Assembly (NCBI RefSeq): GCF_000016065.1 | Contig: NC_009092.1 | Coordinates: 4,278,001-4,342,000, forward strand | Length of the DNA stretch: 64,000 nt | Reading direction: 5' to 3' | From: Shewanella loihica PV-4 | GTDB lineage: Bacteria; Pseudomonadota; Gammaproteobacteria; Enterobacterales; Shewanellaceae | Shown here: positions 1 through 7,832 of the stretch, one piece after another | Layout of the letters: every line of letters begins with the position of its first letter | How positions within the stretch are numbered: position 1 is the first letter of the stretch | The notes under the pieces: generated by a model | The model's input: only the letters and a program-made list of their open reading frames with translations | The model's database searches: none | What the model was told of the DNA's origin: nothing | Position numbers and translations under genes: made by a program

Positions 1-104
1 GTTGTCGTCGCGGCGCAGCCCGAGAGTGCCAGGGCGCCGGCCACCATGGCCGCCGTGCCCAGCTTGGCAAAGCCTTGGGGAATTTGAGTCAATAGGGTCT
101 TCAT
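1..104 (-). CDS. M16-pair partner, putative lipoprotein (partial, 5' end only)
   Basis: Only the first 34 codons lie in the window; the gene runs off the left edge. The N-terminus has a hydrophobic stretch ending in a lipobox (L-S-G-C, Cys30), so an exported, lipid-anchored protein is expected. Its ATG overlaps the TGA of the upstream M16 peptidase gene by four bases (ATGA), which implies translational coupling. M16 peptidases are often encoded as tandem pairs with one catalytic and one non-catalytic partner, so this is probably the second M16 protein. That identity is inferred from context alone; no peptidase motif is visible in the part present. Confidence 0.55.
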   Translation of the reverse strand, partial: MKTLLTQIPQGFAKLGTAAMVAGALALSGCAATT

Positions 105-1432
105 TGGTCACTCTCCTCTGTGGCCGCCAGTACGGCAACTGTGCGGTTGGCGCGACGTAGATAGGTTTGCGCAACACGCTGAATATCTTCTGGGGTCACC
201 TTGTTATAGGCCTCAGGCGCATTGAACAGCTTGTCGAAGCTGCCGAAATAGAGCTCGTAGGTTCCTAAGGTATTGGCCTTACCGTTAATGGTTTCCATGG
301 CGCGGTAGAAGTTCATCAGTTTGATATTTTTGACTTTCTCAAGCTCATCCTGGGTCACGCCTTCGCGGGCGATACGGTTGATCTCACCGATCATGCCGCT
401 CTCCAGCTCCTGTGCTGTGATGCCAGGGTTGGCAACGCCCATCACATAGAAGAGGTTAGGGTCAAAGCTCATCGGCATATAGGTTTCCACCTCAATGGCC
501 ACCTGCTTCTCCACCAAGCCTTGATAGAGGCGCGAGCTGTTGCCCGTGGTCAGGATAGAAGACAACAGATCCAGGGCGTAGTAGTCCTGATTCGAGGTCG
601 CCGGCACATGGTAGGCCAGCATCACGTTCGGCGTGCTGACCGAGGCCTTCTGTACGAAGACGCGGCGCTCACCCTTCTGCAGTGGCTCGACCGTCTTCAC
701 CTCGCGGGGCGGCGTCTGGGCGGGGATCGGCGCAAAGTACTTGTTGGCCAAGGCCTTGACTTCGTTAAGCTTCACATCACCGGCAATCACCACCACGGCA
801 TTGTTAGGCGCATAGTAGGTCTTGTGGTACTGCACCAGATCGTCCTGGGTCCAGGCGGCGATATCCGACTCATGACCTATGACAGACCAGCTATAGGGGT
901 GTGCGCGAAATGCGGCGCCCTTGATCTCTTCCTGCAGGGTACGCCAGTTAGAGTTTTCCAGGCCTGTGGTGCGCTCAGAGGCGACCACGCCACGCTCGCT
1001 CTCTACCATCTCAGGATTGATATCCAGATGGGCGATACGGTCGGCCTCGAGATCGAAGATGGTCTCCAGGGCATTGGCCGGGAACCAGTCGGTGTAGACG
1101 GTCAGGTTTTCTGTGGTGTAGGCGTTGTTGGCACCGCCCGCCGCCTCCATGGTGCGGTCGAACATCTTAGGACCAAATTTCTTCGAGCCGTTGAACATCA
1201 TGTGTTCGAAGAAGTGGGAGATCCCCGTGATGCCAGGCACCTCGTTGCGGGAACCCACCTTCCAAAATAGATACATGTTGGCATTTGGGATCGAGGCGTC
1301 TTCTAGCACCATGATTTTCATGCCATTATCTAACGTGAAGCTTTTTATGTCTTCGGCTTGAGTTGCCTGCGCCCCCATGGAGGAGAGGATTCCCCCAATG
1401 GAGAGGCACAGTGCGATAATCTTTCGCATCAT
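101..1432 (-). CDS. M16 family zinc metallopeptidase, exported
   Basis: 443-residue insulinase/pitrilysin-type peptidase. The inverted zinc motif HxxEH is present as H-F-F-E-H at residues 73-77, and the third zinc ligand is expected in the Glu-rich E-S-E-R-G-V-V-A-S-E-R segment near residue 150. A signal peptide follows the start (M-M-R-K-I then a hydrophobic run ending A-Q-A-T-Q-A). I chose the ATG at 1432 because a GAGGG ribosome site lies eight bases upstream and the signal peptide then sits at the N-terminus; the frame stays open to about 1513 but the extra residues look non-native. It probably degrades peptides in the periplasm or at the inner membrane. It is coupled to the lipoprotein gene downstream. 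Confidence 0.9.
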   Translation of the reverse strand: MMRKIIALCLSIGGILSSMGAQATQAEDIKSFTLDNGMKIMVLEDASIPNANMYLFWKVGSRNEVPGITGISHFFEHMMFNGSKKFGPKMFDRTMEAAGGANNAYTTENLTVYTDWFPANALETIFDLEADRIAHLDINPEMVESERGVVASERTTGLENSNWRTLQEEIKGAAFRAHPYSWSVIGHESDIAAWTQDDLVQYHKTYYAPNNAVVVIAGDVKLNEVKALANKYFAPIPAQTPPREVKTVEPLQKGERRVFVQKASVSTPNVMLAYHVPATSNQDYYALDLLSSILTTGNSSRLYQGLVEKQVAIEVETYMPMSFDPNLFYVMGVANPGITAQELESGMIGEINRIAREGVTQDELEKVKNIKLMNFYRAMETINGKANTLGTYELYFGSFDKLFNAPEAYNKVTPEDIQRVAQTYLRRANRTVAVLAATEESDQ

Positions 1433-1645
1433 CTGTCGTTCCCTCATTCGTGAGCAGATAGAATTTTTCTCGGTATCTGGTGGCATCGTTTGTGAGCCCC
1501 CAATCATCGACAACTATAAGAGGCGAAATTATAAATAAGATCAAGTCTGTTGTAGCCAGTATCGCGCGAGAGAATTGTAACTTATTGCTTTTGTGCCATG
1601 CTAAGACACAAGTATGACGACACCTAACCCAAGGGAGAGTACGCC

Positions 1646-2356
1646 TTGCCACAAGCCACAGAGATCGATTTAGCCTACCTAAACCGCATCAACTGCAACA
1701 CAGAGGCCCAGCTGCAAATTCTCACGCCGCTCAGGCCTATCAGGCTCAAGACCCGGCTGATCGGCATAGACCCGGACAACGCCATCATTCTCGCCCTTGG
1801 CCAGGACAAATACTGGCAGGCCGCCCAGGACTATATTACCCAGGGACAAGGTGTGGTGGTGCGCCTGATCAACAGCGACGACCCCGAGGCCAACATCCTC
1901 GCCTTTCGCAGCCAGATCAAGACCCTGCTCAACAACGCCGGGCGCTGGTTAGTGGTGAAATACCCCAAGGTGCTACAGAGCGTAGCCCTGAGACAACACT
2001 GCCGCATTCCGGTCAATCTGGCCGCCTCGATCCATGAGCGCACGGCAGAGAGCCACTCCACCCATGTATGCTCCAGCGGCTTTCTGCAGGATATCTCGGT
2101 CAAGGGCGGCGCCTACATAGGTGATGAGATTGAGGGAGGCGCCCTGAATCAGGGCTATCGTTTACAGGTCAAATTTGGGCAGTCGCTGGAGACCCTCAGC
2201 GTGCCTATCCTACTCAAGAACATCCAACCTCCAGGCGTGGGGCGCAGCCAGTATCAATATGGCTTCATCTTAGATGAGAGTCAGGATGAGGAGACGTTGG
2301 GCGACTTTGCCCAGAAGGTGATCATCAATCACCTAATGCAGCAGCCTAAGGCATAG
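1646..2356 (+). CDS. PilZ domain protein (c-di-GMP receptor)
   Basis: 236 residues. The C-terminal half carries the PilZ signature: R-Q-H-C-R (RxxxR) near residue 116 and D-I-S-V-K-G-G (DxSxxG) near residue 150, the residues that grip cyclic di-GMP. The N-terminal half resembles the YcgR-like flagellar-brake domain that precedes PilZ in many proteins. The start is a TTG, supported by AAGGGAGAG ten or so bases upstream. It is divergent from the M16 peptidase. Neither flagellar nor pilus genes are adjacent, so the output is unknown. A c-di-GMP enzyme lies 1.3 kb downstream. Confidence 0.85.
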   Translation: MPQATEIDLAYLNRINCNTEAQLQILTPLRPIRLKTRLIGIDPDNAIILALGQDKYWQAAQDYITQGQGVVVRLINSDDPEANILAFRSQIKTLLNNAGRWLVVKYPKVLQSVALRQHCRIPVNLAASIHERTAESHSTHVCSSGFLQDISVKGGAYIGDEIEGGALNQGYRLQVKFGQSLETLSVPILLKNIQPPGVGRSQYQYGFILDESQDEETLGDFAQKVIINHLMQQPKA

Positions 2357-2416
2357 CCCTAAACATGAGTCTTTAAGGCCACGGCCTGAGACTGAATCTG
2401 AGGCTGAATCTGAAGC

Positions 2417-3052
2417 TTAGGATTTAGTAAAGAAGACCACATCCTTGTCTATCACCTCGAGCCGCCAGTTAAATTGCTTGGCGATCCACTCGAAGGTGGC
2501 GGTGCTGTAGAAGCGGATATGGGTCTGATCCTGCTTGTAATGCCAGTTGGCAAAGGCGGCCTCATCCAGCACCCGCTTGGTCATGACAGCCAGGCAGCTG
2601 CCCGGCTTCATCATGGCATCCAGCCTCTGCATCAGGGCCGAGGCATCGGCCACATGCTCTATCACCTCTGTCATGGTAATAAAGTCATATTGCTGCTGTA
2701 GCAGCTGCTCGTCGGGAAAGTAGTAGAGATCATAGTTGTCCATGGCAATCCCCGCCTCGCCCGCCATCACGCTGATGGTCGGCCCCGGGCCACAGCCAAA
2801 ATCCAGCCCTCTATGCTCGCTAGTCAATCGCTCACTCAGGGGTAACCAGGTGCGCCCCAGGAAGCGCCGATAGCCCTGATCCTTACTGTCGTTTTGGTGA
2901 TGGTCGTAAAACGCCTTCTCGGCTTCGGCGCTTAGGAGGTACTGGTCGGGGACGCTCACCAGCTGGCACTGATTACAGATCTCATATGCTCTGTGCTTAT
3001 CGCGATGAAAGCACGCCAGGTTATCACTATGACAAAGGGGACAAAGACTCAC
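2417..3052 (-). CDS. class I SAM-dependent methyltransferase with N-terminal Cys motif
   Basis: 211 residues, GTG start. Residues 4-7 (C-P-L-C) and a second pair near residues 26-29 (C-N-Q-C) suggest a small zinc ribbon before the catalytic part. The SAM-binding motif I is L-D-F-G-C-G-P-G near residue 80, and V-I-E-H-V-A-D fits the post-motif acidic loop typical of Methyltransf_11/23-type enzymes. The substrate cannot be told from sequence. The gene is followed at 3064 on the same strand by a small secreted protein gene upstream of it, so the two may be co-transcribed. Confidence 0.75.
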   Translation of the reverse strand: MSLCPLCHSDNLACFHRDKHRAYEICNQCQLVSVPDQYLLSAEAEKAFYDHHQNDSKDQGYRRFLGRTWLPLSERLTSEHRGLDFGCGPGPTISVMAGEAGIAMDNYDLYYFPDEQLLQQQYDFITMTEVIEHVADASALMQRLDAMMKPGSCLAVMTKRVLDEAAFANWHYKQDQTHIRFYSTATFEWIAKQFNWRLEVIDKDVVFFTKS

Positions 3053-3063
3053 AGGGTTTCCAA

Positions 3064-3411
3064 TTAGCTTTGGGGTTTGGGAATTTTTCTTTCTTGGGCC
3101 GCGGCTTCTCGCGCCTCTTTTAAGTACTTAGACTCTCGACTCTCGCGCTCATTAAACTGACGCTGCGCCTTCTCGCGCTGGTCTTCCTGCCATTCACCCG
3201 ATTGCTGACGTTCGAGCACGGCCTGCTCTCTCGCCTGGGTGGCGTTGGCCGCCTTTCTGGCCTTCTCCAGCTGCTCCGCCTCCGTCTGGCGGGCAATCTT
3301 ACTGGCCTCCTCGGCCTTAGGGCTCATGCGCTTATGCTCCTTCGCCGCCAGAACGCAACTCAGGCTAGCGAGCAACACCAAGACGATACAAGAAATTAAG
3401 CGGGTCAACAT
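3064..3411 (-). CDS. small secreted protein, charged coiled coil, unknown function
   Basis: 115 residues when started at the ATG at 3411, which has an AAGG ribosome site and places a signal peptide first (hydrophobic run to A-S-L-S-C-V-L-A). A longer reading to 3516 is open but adds a poor N-terminus. The mature part is almost entirely Lys/Arg/Glu/Gln/Ala, predicted helical, with an R-E-S-R-E-S-K block near the end. The Cys in L-S-C does not sit in a good lipobox because Ser occupies position -3. I do not recognise a family. It ends 12 bases before the methyltransferase start. Confidence 0.6.
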   Translation of the reverse strand: MLTRLISCIVLVLLASLSCVLAAKEHKRMSPKAEEASKIARQTEAEQLEKARKAANATQAREQAVLERQQSGEWQEDQREKAQRQFNERESRESKYLKEAREAAAQERKIPKPQS

Positions 3412-3503
3412 GACAGTTATCCTTAACCAGATGAGGGTCTGTGGTGATTCTAGCACTATCGCGAGCGCAAAGCTGAAAAACCTCAGACTCGGCTCCCTTA
3501 AGG

Positions 3504-3519
3504 CATTTGTTAACAAATG
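3504..3519. promoter_or_regulatory. 16-bp perfect palindrome, candidate operator
   Basis: CATTTGTTAACAAATG is its own reverse complement over all 16 bases. It sits in the divergent intergenic region between the small secreted protein gene (start 3411, minus) and the GGDEF-EAL gene (start 3680, plus), about 45 bases upstream of a plausible -35 for the latter. This looks like a dimeric regulator site. No regulator is adjacent, so the binding protein is unknown. Confidence 0.45.
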
Positions 3520-3563
3520 TCATAAAAATGACTGAAAAACCATGCGAAAACCTGTCCTTAGGT

Positions 3564-3592
3564 TTGAGTCTCTTATCGATTCGCGGTATTTT
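3564..3592 (+). promoter_or_regulatory. putative sigma-70 promoter for the GGDEF-EAL gene
   Basis: TTGAGT at 3564-3569 and TATTTT at 3587-3592 are separated by 17 bases. Both hexamers match the consensus only partly. A start site near 3600 would leave a leader of about 80 bases before the ATG at 3680. Confidence 0.35.
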
Positions 3593-3679
3593 TAACCCAA
3601 TTGGCACAGAGAAGACCAGCGCAGGCAAGATATAAAGCTGCTCTATGCCCCATTTGCGAGCCATCTCTTGGAGCACCCT

Positions 3680-5785
3680 ATGGGCCCTTGGTTTACCTTA
3701 TTGGCGCAGCTTCGCAGCGCACAGCCTGAGATTCAGCGGCAACTCGACAGTTGGCGCCAGGATGAGTGCGCTTACCTAGCCGTTCTCAAGGGACACGCCT
3801 TCATAGGGGCCAGTCAGGGTACGCTGGATTATTTCGACACCCAGCGCGACAGCTTCATCACGGCCACCCCCTACGACTTCTCCCCAAGGATCCAGGCCAG
3901 CGGCATCAACAGCATAGAGGTGGCGCAGCAGCTGATCGAACGCGTCCATCAGGGCGAGGTGGTCAGCATCAACTGGCTGCACATGAGCCAACTGGGACGT
4001 GAACTCCCCACCAAGGTCACCATGTTGCCGGCAGATCATGAGGGCAGCCAGGTGATATTGGCGCGTTTCGACCCCGCCGATCGCAGGGCTAAACGGCGCG
4101 AGACGGTATCCAACGGATTCGATCGCCTGCCGGCACAGTTGGTCTCCAGCATATTGGAAGACAGCGCCGAAGCCGTCTATATCAGTAACCACCAGCATGA
4201 GATCATCGCGGTCAACAAGGCGATGTGCCGCATCTGCGGCTATAGCGCCGACCAACTGTTGAATAAGAGCCCGCTGGATCTACAGGGATTTTGCGAGGCC
4301 AGCCAAAGACAAATCGATTTTCTACAGAGCCTGGAAGATCGCGGCAGCTGGCAGGGCGAGACCCTGAAGACCCGCTCCGATGGCAGCCAATTTCCTGCCT
4401 GGAAGAGCTGCCGCAAGCTGCAGATAGACGGCGAGATCTTCTATGTCACCCTGTTTAGCGACATCAGCGCCAAGAAGCGGCTGGAGTCGCGCCTGACCGA
4501 GCAGGCCATGGTCGACACCCTGACCGGCCTGCCCAATCGCCACCAGCTCAAGCTGCATCTGGATCAGGTGCTGGCCGATGCCACGGAAGTGGGCGGAAAG
4601 CCGGGCGCCGTGATGTTTATGGACCTTAACGGCTTCAAGAATGTGAACGATTGCTTCGGCCACGCCACAGGCGACAAGGTACTGCAATTGGTGGCGGCGC
4701 GCCTCGAGGCCAGCTGCATCGACAATGCCCATATCGCCCGTCTCGGCGGCGACGAATTTACCTTGGTGCTGAGCGATTGCCAGGACAGCGAGGAGATAGA
4801 GGCCGTCTCACAGCAGCTGCTGGCGATATTCGACGCGCCCTTCGAGATCAACGGACAGAAGTTCTTCCTGGGGACCAGCATAGGCATAGCCTGCTTCCCC
4901 GAACATAGCGACCAGGCCGCTCAGCTGCTCAGCTTTGCCGATACCGCCATGTATTGCGCCAAGAAGAGCCCTAATCATGTGCTCTTCTACGACAGCCAGA
5001 TGCACAGGGATGCCCAATACAAGCTGAAGACCATCAACGACCTGCGCCATGCCTTTAGCCTGAACCAGTTCCAGCTGGCCTATCAGGTGATCGTCAATCT
5101 CGATGGCAGCCAGGTATTGGGAGTCGAGGCGCTGCTGCGCTGGCACAAGAGTGAGACAGAGATAATCGAAGCCAGCGACTTCGTCCCCCTGCTGGAAGAA
5201 ACCGGCCTGTTGATCAACATAGGTCAGTGGGTGCTCACCACTGCCTGTGAGCAGGTCGCCAAGTGGCGCAGCGAGATAGATAAACCACTTCAGGCCTGCG
5301 TGAATGTGTCGGCGACCCAACTGGAACATCCGGATTTTGTTAAGCAGGTGACCCATGCGCTCGAATCCAGCGGCCTGCCCGCCAACGGCCTGGTACTGGA
5401 GATCACCGAATCGGCCCTGCTGCGCCAACCCAAACGGGTGAAAGCCACTCTCAATCACCTCAAGGCTCTAGGGGTGCGTATCGCCATCGACGACTTCGGC
5501 GCCGGGCTCTCTTCCCTCAGCAAGTTGGGCAGCCTCCCTATAGACACGCTCAAGATAGATGCGGGCTTCGCCGAGCGACTCAACGATCCCCAAGGGCGCG
5601 AGCTCTGCCAGGCCATGATACAGCTGGCTCAGGCGCTAAAGATCCAATTTGTGGTGGAAGGGGTCGAGACGCTGGAGCAGAAGCAGATACTGGCTGGGAT
5701 GGGCCAAGGATTCGCCCAGGGGTATTTTTATGGTTATCCTACGGCGGCGGAGCAGTTCACCAAGGCAAACTTCATCCTGCATTGA
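3680..5785 (+). CDS. PAS-GGDEF-EAL cyclic di-GMP enzyme
   Basis: 701 residues with no membrane segment. A variable N-terminal region of about 150 residues is followed by a PAS domain (about 150-265), a GGDEF domain with intact G-G-D-E-F at 356-360, and an EAL domain with E-A-L at 483-485. EAL catalytic elements are present: N in V-N-V-S-A, E in L-E-I-T-E-S, the D-D-F-G-A-G loop, V-V-E-G-V-E-T and Q-G-Y-F-Y-G. The protein could therefore hydrolyse c-di-GMP and possibly make it. The RxxD inhibitory site expected just before GGDEF is absent (I-D-N-A in that position). ATG 3680 has GGAG six bases upstream; a TTG at 3668 is open but less likely. Confidence 0.92.
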   Translation: MGPWFTLLAQLRSAQPEIQRQLDSWRQDECAYLAVLKGHAFIGASQGTLDYFDTQRDSFITATPYDFSPRIQASGINSIEVAQQLIERVHQGEVVSINWLHMSQLGRELPTKVTMLPADHEGSQVILARFDPADRRAKRRETVSNGFDRLPAQLVSSILEDSAEAVYISNHQHEIIAVNKAMCRICGYSADQLLNKSPLDLQGFCEASQRQIDFLQSLEDRGSWQGETLKTRSDGSQFPAWKSCRKLQIDGEIFYVTLFSDISAKKRLESRLTEQAMVDTLTGLPNRHQLKLHLDQVLADATEVGGKPGAVMFMDLNGFKNVNDCFGHATGDKVLQLVAARLEASCIDNAHIARLGGDEFTLVLSDCQDSEEIEAVSQQLLAIFDAPFEINGQKFFLGTSIGIACFPEHSDQAAQLLSFADTAMYCAKKSPNHVLFYDSQMHRDAQYKLKTINDLRHAFSLNQFQLAYQVIVNLDGSQVLGVEALLRWHKSETEIIEASDFVPLLEETGLLINIGQWVLTTACEQVAKWRSEIDKPLQACVNVSATQLEHPDFVKQVTHALESSGLPANGLVLEITESALLRQPKRVKATLNHLKALGVRIAIDDFGAGLSSLSKLGSLPIDTLKIDAGFAERLNDPQGRELCQAMIQLAQALKIQFVVEGVETLEQKQILAGMGQGFAQGYFYGYPTAAEQFTKANFILH

Positions 5786-5972
5786 ACCGATAACTGTGTC
5801 AGCGCCTCGAGGGCATACTGCCTCCCTGCATGGACAGTAAACTGACACAGCTATCTGACCACTCTATCTTGAGTGACTCAGGCTATTAGACCTTAATTCG
5901 TTTCAGATTATCGTGATCTACCCCATAGGCTTTTCCGGCAACCTATAGCTGGTTCACAGTTTTATCACCAAG

Positions 5973-6575
5973 TTATTTGGGCTCGTATCTTTGCCTCACC
6001 GCCGCGGGCATGGCCGCCAGACGTTTCTCCACCAGGGCCGCCAAGGCGTCATGAAGTGGCGACACATCGCAGCCTGGCTCTAGCGTCTCTATGGCCAGCG
6101 CCGCCGCCTCCAGGGTCGACAGGCTATCGTCGCGTTTAGCCTTACGTATGGTGTACTTGGAAGGGGCGTCGAGATCCAGATGTACCCCGGTAAACTCAAG
6201 CAGCCAAGGATTTAGCTGCAACAACTTGTAGGCCTTACGCCAGGTGCCGTCGAGCAGCAATAAGATTGCATCATAGTGCTGCACCGACGCCTCCAGTGGC
6301 TGGCTGGTTTCGCTGGGGTAGAGCAGACACACAGGCCTGCTTTGCGCCGCGAGATAGGCCCTCAGGTCGGAAAAATCTTCCGGCGTCTCTCCCACCACCA
6401 GCCGCAACTGCTCCCCCATCACAGCCTGCATCAGCTTGACGCTGTTCTTGGCATGGGAAACCTCGCTGGGGTGCTGCAACACGATCACCTCGACGCGGGT
6501 AGATAACGGACGAATGCTGTCGCACAGACAGGCATTAACCGGGTATTGGCATTGGGGGCAAACGGGACGGCTCAC
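5973..6575 (-). CDS. DTW-domain tRNA-uridine aminocarboxypropyltransferase
   Basis: 200 residues, GTG start. Four cysteines at the N-terminus (C-P-Q-C, C-L-C) match the zinc-binding head of this family. The family signature reads D-G-T-W-R-K-A, followed by Y-T-I-R-K-A-K-R-D-D-S-L-S-T-L-E-A. Enzymes of this family (E. coli TapT, formerly YfiP) transfer the 3-amino-3-carboxypropyl group from SAM to uridine 47 of tRNAs. Length and motif order are typical. It stands alone between the GGDEF-EAL gene and a divergent outer-membrane gene. Confidence 0.85.
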   Translation of the reverse strand: MSRPVCPQCQYPVNACLCDSIRPLSTRVEVIVLQHPSEVSHAKNSVKLMQAVMGEQLRLVVGETPEDFSDLRAYLAAQSRPVCLLYPSETSQPLEASVQHYDAILLLLDGTWRKAYKLLQLNPWLLEFTGVHLDLDAPSKYTIRKAKRDDSLSTLEAAALAIETLEPGCDVSPLHDALAALVEKRLAAMPAAVRQRYEPK

Positions 6576-6669
6576 AAGATCCTCGATAGCGATGGCTGAG
6601 TGCTATATCTGACCGAGCTGGCGCACTGCGCGACTCGGCCACTTAAAACTCACGCATAAAAATCAAACC

Positions 6670-6699
6670 TTTACACAACAATCAATTAACAAATATAAT
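6670..6699 (+). promoter_or_regulatory. sigma-70 promoter for outer-membrane barrel gene
   Basis: TTTACA at 6670-6675 and a perfect TATAAT at 6694-6699 with an 18-base spacer. The region is AT-rich compared with its surroundings. Transcription would begin near 6706, giving a leader of about 95 bases. Confidence 0.6.
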
Positions 6700-6799
6700 C
6701 CAGCGCTGGGCAATGGCTCGTCTTAAAGCAAGATTATAACGGGCAGCTGAGTGTTATCACAGCATGGACGCTGCCAATATAACTACAAGGAAGAAGAAC

Positions 6800-7753
6800 A
6801 TGAAAAAACAGCTACTCACACTCCCCCTCCTCCTAGGGTTAACGACACAGGCGTTTGCCGGTGAAGCCGTTAATACCTTTCAGCACGAAGCCAATGTGAG
6901 CTTCGGCACCGACACAGATCACTTCGAAGACGGTGTTTGGAACCTTGACTACCGTTTCTATTTTAAACCTGTGGAGAATAGCAATGCCCCCCATGCACTG
7001 GCGGGATTCCTTGCGCAATCCTCCTATTTAGGCGGTATGTATGCTCAGGAAAACGCCTATGACGATACGGTTCGCTACACAGTAGATGGCCGATATGTGA
7101 TGGACTCCAAATGGTTTATCGGCGCCAATTATCTCTATCTCGATGTGGCTCAAGACGATTTGATTGCATCGGTTATAGATGAAGATCAAACCGGTTATGG
7201 CATCAACTTCGGCTACTATTTTAACGACAGCTCCGAAGTCGCCATCTATTACCAGTATCAAGGTAACTCAGATTCTTGGAGCCTGAGCACAGAGGAAGTC
7301 GTTAATTACGATCTAGACAATAGTCTCTATGGCGCTCATATCCGTACCTACTTCCCGCTGCAATCGACCACAGGCTTAGATCTAAAGGCCCAGATCGAAT
7401 ATGGCAAACTAGAAAGCAGCAGTGTCATACCTTCCCAATCGATAGAGAGCCGCTATGAAAATGACACTACTCACGTGAGCCTGAGCGCCGACTGGTATGT
7501 CACCCCGGCCTGGTCCGTTGGCGCCGGTTATAGCTGGTTCAATAGCGATGCAAAAGCCCAGTGGCCAACCCTAGAGAATTCCGTTGACACATACAGCTAT
7601 GATGACAGCATCAATCTGTTTAGCCTGTCGACGAAATATTGGTGGCAAATCTCCAACAACTTCGCCGCTAACTTCGCCGGGGTTAAGCGATTTTCCGATG
7701 AAGATTTAGCAGATGAGTTCCTTATCGGTATTGGGGTAAACGCCCGCTTCTAA
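6800..7753 (+). CDS. outer-membrane beta-barrel protein, unknown specificity
   Basis: 317 residues from the ATG at 6800, which follows AAGGAAGAA. A clear 20-residue signal peptide (M-K-K-Q-L-L ... Q-A-F-A) precedes a mature protein rich in alternating aromatic/polar residues, with recurrent Y-x-Y/F-x-F strands, and it ends in Phe as barrel proteins recognised by BamA do. The mature part is acidic (many Asp/Glu in loops). I do not recognise a named porin. It is a single gene with its own promoter and probably the same class as Shewanella putative porins of about 300 residues. Confidence 0.7.
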   Translation: MKKQLLTLPLLLGLTTQAFAGEAVNTFQHEANVSFGTDTDHFEDGVWNLDYRFYFKPVENSNAPHALAGFLAQSSYLGGMYAQENAYDDTVRYTVDGRYVMDSKWFIGANYLYLDVAQDDLIASVIDEDQTGYGINFGYYFNDSSEVAIYYQYQGNSDSWSLSTEEVVNYDLDNSLYGAHIRTYFPLQSTTGLDLKAQIEYGKLESSSVIPSQSIESRYENDTTHVSLSADWYVTPAWSVGAGYSWFNSDAKAQWPTLENSVDTYSYDDSINLFSLSTKYWWQISNNFAANFAGVKRFSDEDLADEFLIGIGVNARF

Positions 7754-7763
7754 CGTCAGCCCC

Positions 7764-7798
7764 AAAAAAAGCCTGCATTGAGGTCACTAATGCAGGCT
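7764..7798 (-). terminator. intrinsic terminator of the efflux pump gene
   Basis: A 10-bp perfect stem AGCCTGCATT / AATGCAGGCT with a nine-base loop. On the minus strand the stem is followed by a run of seven T, which fits termination of the gene ending at 7833. On the plus strand the hairpin lacks a T run, so it may serve the barrel gene only weakly. Confidence 0.75.
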
Positions 7799-7832
7799 AA
7801 AAGGGTGTTGCTAATGGATTAGGTTGCGCCTA

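Noticed and set aside
5794..5850. CTGTGTCAG / CTGACACAG inverted repeat after the GGDEF-EAL gene as a terminator
   Set aside because: The 39-base spacer is long and no T run follows; it may be a weak structure, but a terminator call is not justified.
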